Source: a virus
Virus record (IMG/VR): IMGVR_UViG_3300021378_002465
Location: 1 to 48,402 of that record
Direction: 5' to 3' (one strand)
Length of the DNA: 48,402 nt
The translations under genes were made by a program, and so were the position numbers. Below the pieces are notes generated by a model that was not told the DNA's origin, made no database searches, and saw nothing but the letters and a program-made list of their open reading frames with translations. Shown piece by piece: positions 15,902 to 22,670 of this stretch. How positions within the stretch are numbered: the stretch's first letter is position 1; each line of letters begins with the position of its first letter.

Positions 15902-16723
15902 ATGACGCAACTGATACAACCAGATAAATTTACAGACACAGTGGGCCTTTTAAGGTCCTTTTTTTTGAGTAAAGGATTCTTAGAAGTCCACACCCAAAAC
16001 AGACTAAGCATACTTGCCGCATGTGAAGATCCATTCAATGTAGCAACATATAATTACGCAGGAAATATTTGGCCACTTCCCCAGACGGGCCAGATGTGGC
16101 TAGAACATGAATTACTTACAAAGCCCGATTCAAAGGGCTTTTTTTGTGTCAGCACGAGCTATAGGCAAGAACCTAATGCAATACCGGGCAGACATGATAT
16201 TATTTTTCCAATGTTTGAATTTGAAATGCCAGGAACAATAGATGATCTAAAGGCAATGGAATATGAACTTTGTGAATATTTAGGATTTGATATACCAACA
16301 GAAAAAACATACGCAGAATGGCAACAAGTTTATAGTGTTGATCCAAATGTAGAAATGGAAGCAGAACACGAAACATTGATGTATAAGGATTTTGTAAGCA
16401 CAATGATTACAGAATTTCCTGAAATGACAAGTCCATTTTGGAATATGTCACGTAACGGAGATGGTACTAGTAGAAAAATTGATGTTATTTTAGGCGGAAT
16501 GGAAACTATTGGATCAGCAGAACGTAGTTGTGATGTTGATATGATGAGAGATACATTCCACACTATTACAGAAGGTGCTTATAGTAATTTACTATTTGAC
16601 TTATTTGGTAAGGAACGTGTAGAAGCAGAACTAGAAGAGTTCCTCAAGTTTGACTTCTTTCCAAGAGTTGGCGGTGGCATTGGTATGACACGTATGATAT
16701 CAGCACTTGATACATTGAAATAA
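15902..16723 (+). CDS. Stand-alone AsnRS-like class IIb aminoacyl-tRNA synthetase core
   Basis: 273 aa from ATG 15902 (SD AGGAAAAAG), not the upstream in-frame ATG at 15860 inside the leader hairpin. Class II signatures: motif 1 around GFLEVHT; TGQMWLE resembling the SGQLxxE stretch of AsnRS; motif 2 SYRQEPNAIPGRHDIIFPMF with the ATP Arg; DVILGGMETIGSAERS matching GExIGGSQRE; motif 3 GGGIGMTRM. The N-terminal OB-fold anticodon domain of AsnRS/AspRS is absent. Candidates: a tRNA-aminoacylating enzyme, an archaeal-type asparagine synthetase, or a protein/tRNA modifier like EpmA. A GUU-anticodon tRNA starts 7 nt downstream. Two terminator-like hairpins are embedded in the coding sequence. Confidence 0.85.
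   Translation: MTQLIQPDKFTDTVGLLRSFFLSKGFLEVHTQNRLSILAACEDPFNVATYNYAGNIWPLPQTGQMWLEHELLTKPDSKGFFCVSTSYRQEPNAIPGRHDIIFPMFEFEMPGTIDDLKAMEYELCEYLGFDIPTEKTYAEWQQVYSVDPNVEMEAEHETLMYKDFVSTMITEFPEMTSPFWNMSRNGDGTSRKIDVILGGMETIGSAERSCDVDMMRDTFHTITEGAYSNLLFDLFGKERVEAELEEFLKFDFFPRVGGGIGMTRMISALDTLK
15943..15966 (+). terminator. Intrinsic-terminator-like hairpin inside the AsnRS-like gene (codons 14-22)
   Basis: Stem GGGCCT/AGGTCC (15943-15948, 15953-15958; one G-U pair), tetraloop TTTA, followed at once by eight T (15959-15966). The frame reads through it as VGLLRSFFL, using GGC, AGG and TCC codons that are uncommon in this AT-rich genome. Confidence 0.65.
16120..16145 (+). terminator. Second intrinsic-terminator-like hairpin inside the AsnRS-like gene
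   Basis: Perfect stem AAAGCCC/GGGCTTT (16120-16126, 16135-16141), 8-nt loop, T-tract through 16145. It encodes TKPDSKGFF, just before motif 2. CCC and GGC codons build the GC part of the stem. Confidence 0.65.
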
Positions 16724-16730
16724 TCAATAA

Positions 16731-16830
16731 TCTGGGGTGATGAAATTGGTAGACATGCACGTCTGTTTAACGTGTGGTAATAACTCGCAAAGTATTTACC
16801 GTGGAGGTTCGAGTCCTTCCCCCAGAGCCA
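16731..16830 (+). tRNA. Unusual class II tRNA with GUU (Asn) anticodon
   Basis: 100 nt. Acceptor TCTGGGG/CCCCAGA is perfect, with discriminator G73 and encoded CCA. Anticodon stem CACGT/ACGTG with loop CTGTTTA gives GUU at 16765-16767. U1-A72, G73 and GUU are tRNA-Asn features. However, the D arm (AAATTGGTAGA, 3-bp stem) is Leu-like and the variable region is 28 nt (16775-16802): stem GGTAA/TTACC, a 2x2 internal loop, ACT/AGT and loop CGCAA. Ordinary tRNA-Asn has a 5-nt variable loop. Position 37 is T, where a purine is normal. T stem GGAGG/CCTTC is intact. It lies 7 nt after the AsnRS-like gene. Confidence 0.8.
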
Positions 16831-16859
16831 AAAAAAGTGAATAAAAGTGAATAAAAAGG

Positions 16860-16888
16860 TTGACAAGTAAGGCATCTTACTGTATTAT
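16860..16888 (+). promoter_or_regulatory. Promoter with palindromic operator, copy 1
   Basis: TTGACA (16860-16865), 17-bp spacer, TATTAT (16883-16888). The spacer holds the inverted repeat AGTAAG-GCAT-CTTACT (16866-16881), which abuts the -35. Nearly identical at 17310 and 45140. It drives the gene at 16921. Confidence 0.8.
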
Positions 16889-16920
16889 GTATATATAAGC
16901 TAAAAAAACAGGAGTTATAC

Positions 16921-17301
16921 ATGTCAAACACTGCACTAAAATTCGAAGATGTAGATCACTTTGTACTTGAAATAGAACATTATGATGATCTTAAGCAACA
17001 ACTAGGCTATAGTACAGTTTGGTCAATGGGTGAAGGTATTATGCAACTAGATCACAAAATTCTTAGTGATAAGGTTAGAGTTGTAAAATACAAGTGTATT
17101 GCTGAAATGGGCGATACGATGGATGATGTTACATGGCAGACATTTACTGCCGTTGCACAAGATGGCACAGTTGGTGAACTTTGGAAGGCCGCAGAGTCTT
17201 GCTTTCAACAAGCTAAACTGGTTTTAGATGATTGGCATTACTTTGTTGAAGATTTTCATGTATGTGAAGACGGTTCAGTTGAACTAGTAACAGGATCTTA
17301 A
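16921..17301 (+). CDS. Hypothetical protein under operator-promoter copy 1
   Basis: 126 aa, acidic, no signal or membrane segment (KFEDVDHFVLEIEHYDDLKQ...). No family recognised. SD AGGAG. A second copy of the same promoter follows directly, so this gene and the next are separately transcribed but probably co-regulated. Confidence 0.75.
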   Translation: MSNTALKFEDVDHFVLEIEHYDDLKQQLGYSTVWSMGEGIMQLDHKILSDKVRVVKYKCIAEMGDTMDDVTWQTFTAVAQDGTVGELWKAAESCFQQAKLVLDDWHYFVEDFHVCEDGSVELVTGS

Positions 17302-17309
17302 AAAAAAGG

Positions 17310-17338
17310 TTGACAAGTAAGGCATCTTACTGTATACT
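17310..17338 (+). promoter_or_regulatory. Promoter with palindromic operator, copy 2
   Basis: TTGACA (17310-17315), 17-bp spacer with AGTAAG-GCAT-CTTACT (17316-17331), TATACT (17333-17338). Identity with copy 3 continues downstream (GTAAGTATAGTTAATAA). Confidence 0.8.
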
Positions 17339-17369
17339 GTAAGTATAGTTAATAACAAAGGAGTTGCAA

Positions 17370-17756
17370 ATGGCATATGTTTCACAAGAAGATAAAAAAG
17401 AACTTGCACCAGCTATCAAGGCTGTACTAAAAAAGTACAATATGAAAGCTAGTATTGGAGTTCAAAATCATTCAACATTGGCTGTTAAGATTAAGTCAGG
17501 TGTTATAAACTTTGAAGATCACTTTACACATGGTGATGGTTATATTCAAGTAAATGAATACCACATTGATAGACATTATGATGGTGTTCAACGTGAATTT
17601 TTAACTGAACTAGTAGACGCTATGAAAGGTCCAAAGTATTTCAACAACGATGACGCAATGACAGACTATTTCCATCGTTCACATTATACCAGCATTTATG
17701 TTGGTGCTTGGAATAAACCATATGAGTATACTGGAACAGAAGCCTGCATGGCGTAA
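17370..17756 (+). CDS. Hypothetical phage protein, 128 aa
   Basis: Start ATG 17370 (GGAG SD, 7-nt spacing); an upstream in-frame TTG at 17364 is less likely. The N-terminal half (ELAPAIKAVLKKYNMKASIG then NHSTLAVKIKSG) looks like the small alpha/beta domain of LPD29-type phage/plasmid proteins (low confidence). The rest is aromatic-rich (DYFHRSHYTSIYVGAW). No membrane segment. Confidence 0.75.
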   Translation: MAYVSQEDKKELAPAIKAVLKKYNMKASIGVQNHSTLAVKIKSGVINFEDHFTHGDGYIQVNEYHIDRHYDGVQREFLTELVDAMKGPKYFNNDDAMTDYFHRSHYTSIYVGAWNKPYEYTGTEACMA

Positions 17757-17762
17757 TAAATA
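17755..17762 (+). promoter_or_regulatory. Late-promoter-like AATAAATA
   Basis: Ends 5 nt before ATG 17768, in the same TAAATACAT context as 21341 and 28084. It overlaps the end of the upstream CDS. Confidence 0.35.
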
Positions 17763-17767
17763 CATGT

Positions 17768-17941
17768 ATGGAAATAGAACTAACATGTGAAGAGATTGAT
17801 CGCCGTGTGCGGTCAATCAAACATAGAATACATGAAGCTAAAAAACGAATAGAATCTCAACAACCAGTTGAGATAAATCCACAACCAAAACATCAACTAA
17901 CTGAATTAGAAAGAATGAAAGATAGTTTAAAACCAAGATGA
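17768..17941 (+). CDS. Small basic helical protein
   Basis: 57 aa (MEIELTCEEIDRRVRSIKHR...). Charged, helix-rich, no membrane segment, function unknown. It overlaps the next ORF by 4 nt. No SD; only a late-type promoter element sits just upstream, so a leaderless start is possible. Confidence 0.55.
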   Translation: MEIELTCEEIDRRVRSIKHRIHEAKKRIESQQPVEINPQPKHQLTELERMKDSLKPR

Positions 17942-18105
17942 ATAAAGCCTTTAATAAATTTAGATATTTTGTGCATAATATGTTTAATGAACATAAGGAT
18001 GAAAAGATGTTTTGGGAGAATAAAGTTGTTGACTACGACTTAAGAACATACTATAATAAGAATAAGAAATTTATTATTGACGCTTTTAAAAGGAGTAAAA
18101 AATGA
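17938..18105 (+). CDS. Small Lys/Asn-rich hypothetical protein
   Basis: 55 aa, very basic and aromatic (MNKAFNKFRYFVHNMFNEHK...). It overlaps genes on both sides by 4 nt, so coupled translation is likely. No family recognised. Confidence 0.5.
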   Translation: MNKAFNKFRYFVHNMFNEHKDEKMFWENKVVDYDLRTYYNKNKKFIIDAFKRSKK

Positions 18106-18338
18106 TTAGTGAATTTGTAGCAGGATATGAAGGTTATTGGGCGGTTGCAATTTGTATGTTTGCCGCATATCTAGCCTTTAAGCAGGGAGAACAACAAGGA
18201 GTTAAAATGGGTATTGAGGCAACTCTTGGAATGCTTGTCGCTAATCGAGCAATTAAAATTAAAACAGACTCTACGGGCGAACAATTCGTCACTTTGCCAG
18301 ACAATACGCCAGTAACTATGCATGTTAAATCAAAATAG
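18102..18338 (+). CDS. Small single-pass membrane protein
   Basis: 78 aa. One hydrophobic segment at residues 11-26 (GYWAVAICMFAAYLAF), then a soluble tail including MGIEATLGMLV. Strong SD (AAGGAG). Its end overlaps the first of three tandem oxygenase genes by 17 nt. Confidence 0.7.
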   Translation: MISEFVAGYEGYWAVAICMFAAYLAFKQGEQQGVKMGIEATLGMLVANRAIKIKTDSTGEQFVTLPDNTPVTMHVKSK

Positions 18339-19134
18339 TCTCAAGGACTTACAGAATACTGGCGAATGGCCAGCATTAGAGTCCGATTTACTTAAAACAA
18401 AATACGCCAATAGATATGAAATGGCATCTGAGCTTTTTAAAGTACTAAGCTCAGATCTTTTTGAATCTTTGAACCATTATGAAGATGAAGTACCCAATAT
18501 TCATGAATGGAAAGATGAGGATATTCCAAATAAAATATATAGCACAAGACATGAAGGTCCATGCTTTGGCTTTGATATTGACTATATGACAGGCCCACAT
18601 GATTGGGAAAATGAAGATAACCCAATTGGTGATTATGTAGTTCGTAAAAAATGCTACATATATGATTGGTCAGCAGAGAAATTAGGAAAAACATTTCCTG
18701 AACTAGAATATTTTTTAGAAATGCATGCCGACTTTTTACCTATTATGAATCAGGGTAAAGAACTATTTCCAAGATCAGATATTAAAAAGTGGCTACATAA
18801 ATTAATGGTAATTGAATATTCTACACCAACTGCTACTCCTGAAAATGTAATGGAACATAGGGCATTCAATACAAATAGATTTGGTGATAGCCATTGTGAT
18901 GAAACATTCGCTGGATTACATTTAGGTGAAAACTTCAGAGAGTTTCAAGCACGTAATACATTTCATGATAATTGGGAATATGTTGATGGATTAGATAAGA
19001 ATTCAATGTTATGGATGTTTGGTGAAGATTCACAGACATGTAATTGGAAACCAACATATCATAGAATGATTCCAAATGTAGATACAAATGGAACACGTTA
19101 TAGTATTATCTTTGATTTACAAGGAAGAACATAA
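18322..19134 (+). CDS. 2OG-Fe(II) oxygenase-like protein, tandem copy 1
   Basis: 270 aa. HxD motif in GDSHCDETFAGLHLGEN (near residue 190), distal His in KPTYHRMIP and Arg in TRYSIIFDL for 2-oxoglutarate. N-terminal helices carry GFDIDYMTGPHDW, a segment echoed in both following genes. It starts inside the preceding membrane-protein gene. Three adjacent paralogues of 270-275 aa point to duplication in place; the substrate is unknown. Confidence 0.7.
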   Translation: MLNQNSLKDLQNTGEWPALESDLLKTKYANRYEMASELFKVLSSDLFESLNHYEDEVPNIHEWKDEDIPNKIYSTRHEGPCFGFDIDYMTGPHDWENEDNPIGDYVVRKKCYIYDWSAEKLGKTFPELEYFLEMHADFLPIMNQGKELFPRSDIKKWLHKLMVIEYSTPTATPENVMEHRAFNTNRFGDSHCDETFAGLHLGENFREFQARNTFHDNWEYVDGLDKNSMLWMFGEDSQTCNWKPTYHRMIPNVDTNGTRYSIIFDLQGRT

Positions 19135-19944
19135 TTGGAACGTATAGATACAAAAGCAAGTATAAAGCTCACTAAATTTTCAGATAGATTTGATTACATA
19201 CATAAACTTTTTACTGAGTTAGATAGTAATGTATGGCAAAAAATGAATGATAGTAGTTACGAACTACGGATAAGTGATACATGGCCTAGAAGAGAATGGA
19301 CACATTCACATAGTGGCCCACAAGTTGGTTGGGATCAAGATCATATTGCGGGTTTACATGATTATTGGCAACCCTATGCAAATCATAAACAAGAACATCA
19401 ACCAGAAGTAGAACGTCAAGGTACTATAATTAATGATAGTGTAACTAGGGATAAAGTTTACATATATTCAGAAGGGTTTGAATACAGTGAGGAAATGTTA
19501 AATTGTTTTCCTAGTCTACGTTATTTTTTAAGAATGCGAGATGAATTTGAATCTGATGTAATGGAAAATGCAGTAGAGTTTGAGAATCAAAATATCAAGC
19601 AATTTAAACCTTGTCTAATGTTAGTTAAATATGATGTTCCAGATAATGTAGATTATCATGCTTATATGCATTGGAATTATTTTAAATTTGGTGGACCACA
19701 TGCAGATGATAATTTGGGTGCATTACATTTAGGAGAAAACCAAACTGCATTTTTTGTAGATGATGAAATGGGTAGGCGAAATTTTAAAGAATTAAAACAT
19801 GCAAATACATTATGGTCATGGGGTGACTATTCTAAAAAGAGTGGAAAAAAACCTACGAAGCATGGAGTAGAATATTTTGGTAGTGAAACAAAGGGACCTA
19901 GGTATAGTATTATATATAACTTAGAGTGTGACTATGATCGTTGA
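19135..19944 (+). CDS. 2OG-Fe(II) oxygenase-like protein, tandem copy 2
   Basis: 269 aa beginning with TTG directly after the TAA of copy 1, with AAGGAAG as SD; the next in-frame ATG would remove 36 residues. Motifs: HADDNLGALHLGEN (iron ligands), LWSWGDYSK, PTKHGVEYFG with distal His, RYSIIYNLE with the cosubstrate Arg. The block order is the same as in copies 1 and 3. Confidence 0.72.
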   Translation: MERIDTKASIKLTKFSDRFDYIHKLFTELDSNVWQKMNDSSYELRISDTWPRREWTHSHSGPQVGWDQDHIAGLHDYWQPYANHKQEHQPEVERQGTIINDSVTRDKVYIYSEGFEYSEEMLNCFPSLRYFLRMRDEFESDVMENAVEFENQNIKQFKPCLMLVKYDVPDNVDYHAYMHWNYFKFGGPHADDNLGALHLGENQTAFFVDDEMGRRNFKELKHANTLWSWGDYSKKSGKKPTKHGVEYFGSETKGPRYSIIYNLECDYDR

Positions 19945-20755
19945 ACAGTGTGATATTTTACAAGCCTACTCTGATAGGTTTTCTGTTATAAGAGAAACAT
20001 TTGAAGCAATTAATGAAACAAGTGTTGAAGAAAAAGCAAAACTGCTTCCTGATAACATATCAAAAAAAGTTGAAGATATGCATAATATGCCTACTAGGTC
20101 ATGGCAACATAGGTGGAATATGCCTGCATCAGGTTTGAGTATAGAATATTTTGCAGGACCTGTTGATTGGTGGAACGGTGTTGGTTATGGACATGATAAT
20201 CCAGATACAGTAGTAAATGATCACCTAACAGTTACTAAGATAGATGTATTTCTAGAAAATAAAGGAGCTCAAGATATGGCTATCGAAAATTTTCCAGAGC
20301 TTAGGTATTGGATTAATTTATTAGATGATTATGTGCCAATATTGAGTGAACGATATCAAGATGTAATTGATCAACACGATAATATAATTGACTGGAGACC
20401 GTTTTTAACTTTAATTGAAAATGCCGCTCCCAATGCAACACCAGAAACATATGATGAACAAATGTCATGGCATTCAGAAAAACATGGATGTGATCATGCA
20501 GACGAACTTATAGGAGCATATCATTTAGGAGAAACTCATAGTGGTTTTTATACTAAAGGTGGACCCTATGGTGATATAAAGACATATTATCCAGATCTAT
20601 TAGGTGGTAAAACAAACCATTTATGGACTTGGGGGCAATATGCAGAACTTAGTGGATACACACCTACTATACATGGAGTAGAGTATATTCAAAGAGAACC
20701 AACTAACCGCTATAGTATATTAATAAACTTAGGCGTAAATTACAAGGAGCAATAA
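19934..20755 (+). CDS. 2OG-Fe(II) oxygenase-like protein, tandem copy 3
   Basis: 273 aa from ATG 19934, overlapping copy 2 by 11 nt (GTG 19928 is an alternative). Motifs: [45 protein letters not shown]. Copies 2 and 3 are more alike than either is to copy 1 in the distal motif. The stop overlaps the clpP start by 1 nt, tying the oxygenases to the protease gene in one transcript. Confidence 0.72.
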   Translation: MIVEQCDILQAYSDRFSVIRETFEAINETSVEEKAKLLPDNISKKVEDMHNMPTRSWQHRWNMPASGLSIEYFAGPVDWWNGVGYGHDNPDTVVNDHLTVTKIDVFLENKGAQDMAIENFPELRYWINLLDDYVPILSERYQDVIDQHDNIIDWRPFLTLIENAAPNATPETYDEQMSWHSEKHGCDHADELIGAYHLGETHSGFYTKGGPYGDIKTYYPDLLGGKTNHLWTWGQYAELSGYTPTIHGVEYIQREPTNRYSILINLGVNYKEQ

Positions 20756-21345
20756 TGTTAGTACCAATGGTAGTCGAACAGACTGGTAGAGGCGAACGTA
20801 GTTATGATATCTATAGTCGTCTTTTAAAGGATAGATTAATTATCCTAAATGGCGTTGTAGATGATAACTCATCTAATCTAATTGTAGCACAAATGCTATT
20901 TTTAGAAAGCCAAAATTCAGAAGAACCAATTAATTTTTATATCAATAGTCCAGGTGGTGTAATTACATCAGGCATGGCAATTTACGATACAATGCAATTT
21001 ATTAACGCACCAGTTCATACTATTGTAATGGGGCAAGCATGTTCAATGGGCAGTTTCCTCGCACAAGCAGGTGAGCCAGGTAAGCGAATGGTATTACCAA
21101 ATAGTAGAACAATGATTCATCAACCTAGCGGTGGTGCTTCTGGTATGCAAAGTGATATTGAAATTCGTTATAAAGAGATTACATATCTTAAACAACGTCT
21201 AACAGAACTGTATGTAAAGCATAATACAAAGGGTAAAACGTATGAAGATTTTGAACGTGATATGGATCGTGATAAATTTATGACTGCTGAAGATGCGGTT
21301 GCATACGGGCTTGCTGACACAGTAATAGAACGCAAACCTGTATAA
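20755..21345 (+). CDS. clpP: ATP-dependent Clp protease proteolytic subunit
   Basis: 196 aa, the usual length of mature ClpP, which forms a double-heptamer chamber capped by ClpX or ClpA. Catalytic triad: Ser97 (GQACSMGSF), His122 (MIHQPSGG) and Asp169 ([10 protein letters not shown]). Oxyanion-hole Gly pair in [10 protein letters not shown]. The N-terminal axial loop ([19 protein letters not shown]) closely follows bacterial ClpP, so docking with an IGF-loop unfoldase should work. clpX lies 3.8 kb downstream on the same strand. No propeptide or inactivating change is visible. Confidence 0.96.
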   Translation: MLVPMVVEQTGRGERSYDIYSRLLKDRLIILNGVVDDNSSNLIVAQMLFLESQNSEEPINFYINSPGGVITSGMAIYDTMQFINAPVHTIVMGQACSMGSFLAQAGEPGKRMVLPNSRTMIHQPSGGASGMQSDIEIRYKEITYLKQRLTELYVKHNTKGKTYEDFERDMDRDKFMTAEDAVAYGLADTVIERKPV

Positions 21346-21348
21346 ATA
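21341..21348 (+). promoter_or_regulatory. T4-late-type promoter TATAAATA
   Basis: Exact octamer overlapping the clpP stop codon and ending 5 nt before ATG 21354 (TATAAATACATACATG). No SD is present between it and the start. Confidence 0.45.
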
Positions 21349-21353
21349 CATAC

Positions 21354-22025
21354 ATGAAGATATTAGAAGTAATAAATCCAATTGAAGAAGGACCAAATGA
21401 TCCAGCAATTTTCAAAGCAATATGGACTGCGGGTGGCCCTGGTGCTGGTAAGAGTTTTGTAGTTAGACACTCAGCTCTTGAAGCAATAGGATTTAAAATT
21501 ATCAATAGTGATTCCGCATTTGAGAAATCTATGCAATTAATGGGTATAGATAGCACTCCTGATAATATCGCAAGTCCACAAGGACAAGAGATTCGTAATA
21601 AAGCAAAAGATGTAACTAAGAGACAGCAAGATCTGTATCAAACAGGTAAGCTAGGATTAGTTATTGATGGCACTGGTAAAGACTATGTGAAAATAGCTAG
21701 GCAAGTGCAAAAGGCAAAGTCTGCTGGATATGAATGTGCAATGATATTTGTGAATACAAATTTAGAAACAGCATTAGCACGTAATGAAAAAAGAGACAGA
21801 ACTTTACCTCCAAATATGGTTAAACGTATGTGGAAAGAAGTTCAAGATAATATTGGTAAATTCCAAAGGTTATTTAAAGATGGCATGATCATTGTTGACA
21901 ACAGTGAGGGTGCAAATATCAAGGCAGACACCACGCAAGCATACAAACAGATATCAGCATGGGCAAGCTCTACGCCAACAAATCCAAAGGCAAAAGCCTG
22001 GCTTAATCAATTTGGAAAAAATTAA
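21354..22025 (+). CDS. Zeta-toxin-like P-loop kinase
   Basis: 223 aa. Walker A GGPGAGKSF near residue 32; NSDSAFEKSM after the next strand; VIDGTGKD and an Arg-rich lid (ARNEKRDRTLPPNMVKRMW). This is the order found in zeta-toxin/AAA-type kinases common in T4-like marine phages. Likely phosphorylates a nucleotide, sugar or RNA end; the substrate is not evident. No antitoxin gene is recognisable next to it. Confidence 0.85.
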   Translation: MKILEVINPIEEGPNDPAIFKAIWTAGGPGAGKSFVVRHSALEAIGFKIINSDSAFEKSMQLMGIDSTPDNIASPQGQEIRNKAKDVTKRQQDLYQTGKLGLVIDGTGKDYVKIARQVQKAKSAGYECAMIFVNTNLETALARNEKRDRTLPPNMVKRMWKEVQDNIGKFQRLFKDGMIIVDNSEGANIKADTTQAYKQISAWASSTPTNPKAKAWLNQFGKN

Positions 22026-22028
22026 ATT

Positions 22029-22241
22029 ATGACAGAAACAAATGAATGGTTGTCCAATTGGGCAAGCAACGTACAATATGCGAGTACTGACGAACTATAT
22101 AAAAAGATACTTAATGAAATAGTAGTTCCAAACATTTTTGAAGGTTGCAACATTAGTTACGGAATGACAGAAGATAATGCTTCTGTTGTGCTAAAAGTAA
22201 CAGGTGAGACTAATACTTCTGTAATATTATCTAAGAAATAA
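22029..22241 (+). CDS. Small hypothetical protein
   Basis: 70 aa, acidic N-terminus with Trp (MTETNEWLSNWASNVQY) and a beta-rich end. No family recognised. 3 nt after the kinase gene. A small hairpin (GTTG/CAAC) lies in the 56-nt gap that follows. Confidence 0.65.
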   Translation: MTETNEWLSNWASNVQYASTDELYKKILNEIVVPNIFEGCNISYGMTEDNASVVLKVTGETNTSVILSKK

Positions 22242-22297
22242 GGTAAATATGTATAAGAAAGTTGTTAAGCAACAATTATAAATGAAGGAATGATAAA

Positions 22298-22663
22298 ATG
22301 TATACTTACAAAGCAAAACTATTGAGAATAGTAGATGGTGATACAGTTGATGCGGAGATCGATTTAGGTTTTGGTGTTTTTATGAAACAACGAATTCGCC
22401 TATATGGAATTAATACTCCTGAATCACGAACAAGAGATTTAGAAGAAAAAGAAAGAGGCTTAGCCGCCAAGGCAAGACTCACAGAGATACTTGGGAAAGA
22501 GTTCGTTATTGAAACAATCCTAAACAAACGTGGCAAGTTCGGAAGAATTTTAGGAACGCTACATACCATTGCCAATGAAGAGACAGGCACAGAATCAGTT
22601 AACATTAACAAACAACTTGTTGAAGAGGGACACGCAGTAGAATATTTCGGCGGATCTCGCTAG
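22298..22663 (+). CDS. Staphylococcal-nuclease-like thermonuclease
   Basis: 121 aa, one SNase barrel. VDGDTVDAEIDLGF holds Ca-binding aspartates, RIRLYGINTPESR the first catalytic Arg and Glu, and KRGKFGRILGTL the second Arg. No signal peptide, so it probably acts in the cytoplasm, for example in host nucleic-acid breakdown for nucleotide recycling. Good SD (AAGGAATG). Confidence 0.9.
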   Translation: MYTYKAKLLRIVDGDTVDAEIDLGFGVFMKQRIRLYGINTPESRTRDLEEKERGLAAKARLTEILGKEFVIETILNKRGKFGRILGTLHTIANEETGTESVNINKQLVEEGHAVEYFGGSR

Positions 22664-22670
22664 GAGGCAC

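Noticed and set aside
16731-16830. Calling the 100-nt tRNA a plain tRNA-Leu
   Set aside because: The D arm is Leu-like, but the anticodon is GUU, the discriminator is G and the variable arm is far longer than in the two true phage tRNA-Leu genes.
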